A DNA stretch of 6,159 nt from Campylobacterota bacterium (GTDB taxonomy: Bacteria > Campylobacterota > Campylobacteria > Campylobacterales > SZUA-545), in NCBI GenBank assembly GCA_030836705.1, contig JAUPLZ010000174.1, positions 1 through 6,159 on the forward strand, given 5' to 3'. A program made the position numbers and the translations under genes. Of this stretch, positions 4,866 to 6,159 are shown piece by piece. The number at the start of each line of letters is the position of its first letter. The stretch's first letter is position 1. The notes beneath the pieces are model-generated. The model worked only from the letters and a program-made list of their open reading frames with translations. It was not told where the DNA came from and searched no databases.

Positions 4866-6159
4866 ATCTGTTGTACAGTCTTGAATAGTTGTATTGTTAA
4901 AATCAACAACTTTAACAACAAATGTTAGGCTAAATTGCTCAAACGCCGCCGTAACAAAATCATCACCGATTGTGTTTCCGGTAGTATACTCACCATTTGT
5001 TATCGTCCCATACTCCGCACTCCATATTGCTTGATTTGTGATATCCAAGCTTGTGCTGTCGGAATAATTAGCATAGGCATTAAACAAAATAGAATTTCCT
5101 ATTTCAACCTCTTGATTAAGAGGAGAAATTGATATTCCAGTCAAATAAACAGTGGTTGTATTGTAATCAACTCCGTTTGCACTGACAGGAATATATATCA
5201 AGCCTTGTGATACACCTGTATCAATTATTACGCTATTAACATAAGCTCCTGTATATGTCGGAGACACTCCAACAGAAACAGAACAACTTGCATAAGGCGC
5301 AAGAACCAAAGGACATTGTGAATTAAAAGCTGTCATTGCATCATAATATTCAAGAGAAATATTATTCAAATACAAATCAACAGTGCTGTTGTTTTCTATT
5401 GTGACATTTTGTTCAGCGTAGCCATACAGAGGAATGTCGCCAAATGAGATTTGACTAGGCAATACTGAGACAAACGGAATAGGAGAAGTATCCACTGTTA
5501 ACTCATAAGACGACAAGGCTTGTGCCGAATAGCCAGTAACGCCTATAAAATACTCGCTATCTAAAACATTAACAGACAAATTTGCATTCAAGCCACTATA
5601 ATCATCGTTATACGCTAGCAAAGTTTGATTTTTATCATAAACCGCAACAACTGGATCCCCAGGAGAGGTAACTCCAAGTGTTAAAACAGCAGGCTCTGAT
5701 AATATTATCCTATAAACTTTCATATCACTAGCATTCAAATCAGAATACTGATAAACCCCATCCACAATATCGCTATAAACTGATAAATCGTGAATTTTTA
5801 CAATTTGGTTTGCAGTGTAGTTATTGTATGTTGCTGATATTGTTGTATATCCACTTGATACGGCGCTCATCACCCCTGTAGAATTTACATAAGCTATTGA
5901 TGAATCATTACTATCCCACGCCGCTATAGTAGTAACATCCCCATTTATATAATTATAAGCATTAAATTGAAAGCTACCTAAACTAAATATATTGTAGTAA
6001 GAAGGAGGTGTTGAGTATATTTGCACCTCTTGAGGATAATATGTACAATAAACTCCATCCCAATAATAGCCAGCAGTTATACAGCTTGTTTCATCTGTGT
6101 ACATTTCTGGATAGTCATTTGTCGGAAAGTAGCTTTCACATATAGTTCCCCAGCCTGCA
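4857..6159 (-). CDS. Multidomain secreted/surface protein, upstream module, 5'-truncated (Cys-rich cassette, Big2-like, PPC-like, ASPM/SPD-2/HYDIN-like, Big2-like)
   Basis: The frame enters from the right edge at base 6158 and stops at TAA 4859-4857. The ATG at 6104 is internal to a repeated cassette, so the real start is outside. Numbered from that ATG: Cys-rich cassette end (1-22); a Big2-like Ig fold (27-105, WDSNDSSIAYVNSTGV then SSGYTTISATYN); a PPC-like beta domain (108-205, DPVVAVYDKNQTLLAYNDDY and YFIGVTGYSAQALSSYELTV); an ASPM/SPD-2/HYDIN-type 'choice-of-anchor D' domain (212-312, ISFGDIPLYG ... CPLVLAPYASCSVSVGVSPT ... YIPVSANG); a second Big2-like domain (319-401); and a linker with Cys at 410. 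All are extracellular beta folds. The stop interrupts the next cassette, and the same frame resumes as a matching module, so this and the downstream segment are most likely halves of one gene of more than 1,040 codons. Surface adhesin-like role is inferred. Confidence 0.7.
   Translation of the reverse strand, partial: AGWGTICESYFPTNDYPEMYTDETSCITAGYYWDGVYCTYYPQEVQIYSTPPSYYNIFSLGSFQFNAYNYINGDVTTIAAWDSNDSSIAYVNSTGVMSAVSSGYTTISATYNNYTANQIVKIHDLSVYSDIVDGVYQYSDLNASDMKVYRIILSEPAVLTLGVTSPGDPVVAVYDKNQTLLAYNDDYSGLNANLSVNVLDSEYFIGVTGYSAQALSSYELTVDTSPIPFVSVLPSQISFGDIPLYGYAEQNVTIENNSTVDLYLNNISLEYYDAMTAFNSQCPLVLAPYASCSVSVGVSPTYTGAYVNSVIIDTGVSQGLIYIPVSANGVDYNTTTVYLTGISISPLNQEVEIGNSILFNAYANYSDSTSLDITNQAIWSAEYGTITNGEYTTGNTIGDDFVTAAFEQFSLTFVVKVVDFNNTTIQDCTTDIA
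6060..6159 (-). repeat. Cys-rich cassette, DNA repeat copy A, cut by the window edge
   Basis: This partner of 4731-4830 differs at 6126, 6144 and 6153. The repeat reaches the last base of the window, so its real extent is unknown; in copy B the coding cassette continues to about 4856. The offset of 1329 bp is exactly 443 codons, so the copies are in the same frame. Confidence 0.93.

Noticed and set aside
4692..5132. Plus-strand frames (4692-4928 and 4935-5132) that could be small Cys-rich proteins
   Set aside because: They lie opposite the surface-protein gene, and their Cys content is just the reverse complement of its codons. No start signals support them.
4731..6159. CRISPR array or insertion-sequence ends formed by the repeated 100-bp segments
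   Set aside because: There are only two copies, in direct orientation, 1.3 kb apart, in frame within coding sequence. No transposase and no terminal inverted repeats are visible.

Overview
The window is AT-rich and most likely comes from a member of the Campylobacterota (Epsilonproteobacteria), in the wider Sulfurimonas/Arcobacter/Helicobacter/Campylobacter group. Three things suggest this: a short SurA-like chaperone of the Cj1289 type directly beside bioA, a TsaD of the style common in that group, and a surface protein ending in paired 'GWNL...W...GFW' modules that I associate with secreted proteins of this phylum. The assignment rests on protein style only; there is no rRNA or other marker.

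Layout. On the plus strand, 1-1032 is the 3' part of bioA (biotin synthesis), whose frame is interrupted by an in-frame TAG at 661-663. It converges on, and overlaps by 15 bp, a compact minus-strand array that fills the rest of the window. In transcription order (right to left) the array holds a long multidomain secreted or surface protein, open at the right edge; a 52-codon lipoprotein gene; tsaD, for the tRNA t6A modification; and a periplasmic SurA-like chaperone gene. The junctions are 9 bp, 18 bp and a 4-bp ATGA overlap, so co-transcription is likely. No intergenic stretch is long enough to hold an obvious promoter or terminator, so the promoter should lie to the right of the window.

The surface-protein region (3030-6159) is the unusual part. 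One reading frame crosses it, broken only by a TAA at 4857-4859. It is built from two modules of 443 codons. Each opens with the same cysteine-rich cassette, whose two DNA copies (4731-4830 and 6060-6159) match at 97 of 100 bases; the three differences are all synonymous. Between the cassettes the domains differ: Big2-like, PPC-like, ASPM/SPD-2/HYDIN-like and Big2-like in the first module; an unrecognised domain of about 280 residues, Big2-like and two GWN modules in the second. The window ends inside a cassette copy, as expected for a contig broken at a repeat.

Functionally, TsaD (cytoplasmic translation fidelity) and the SurA-like chaperone (envelope protein folding) are housekeeping genes apparently downstream of an accessory surface-protein gene. 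Two interrupted genes in 6 kb means either sequence error, real decay, or stop-codon readthrough; the raw data would have to decide.
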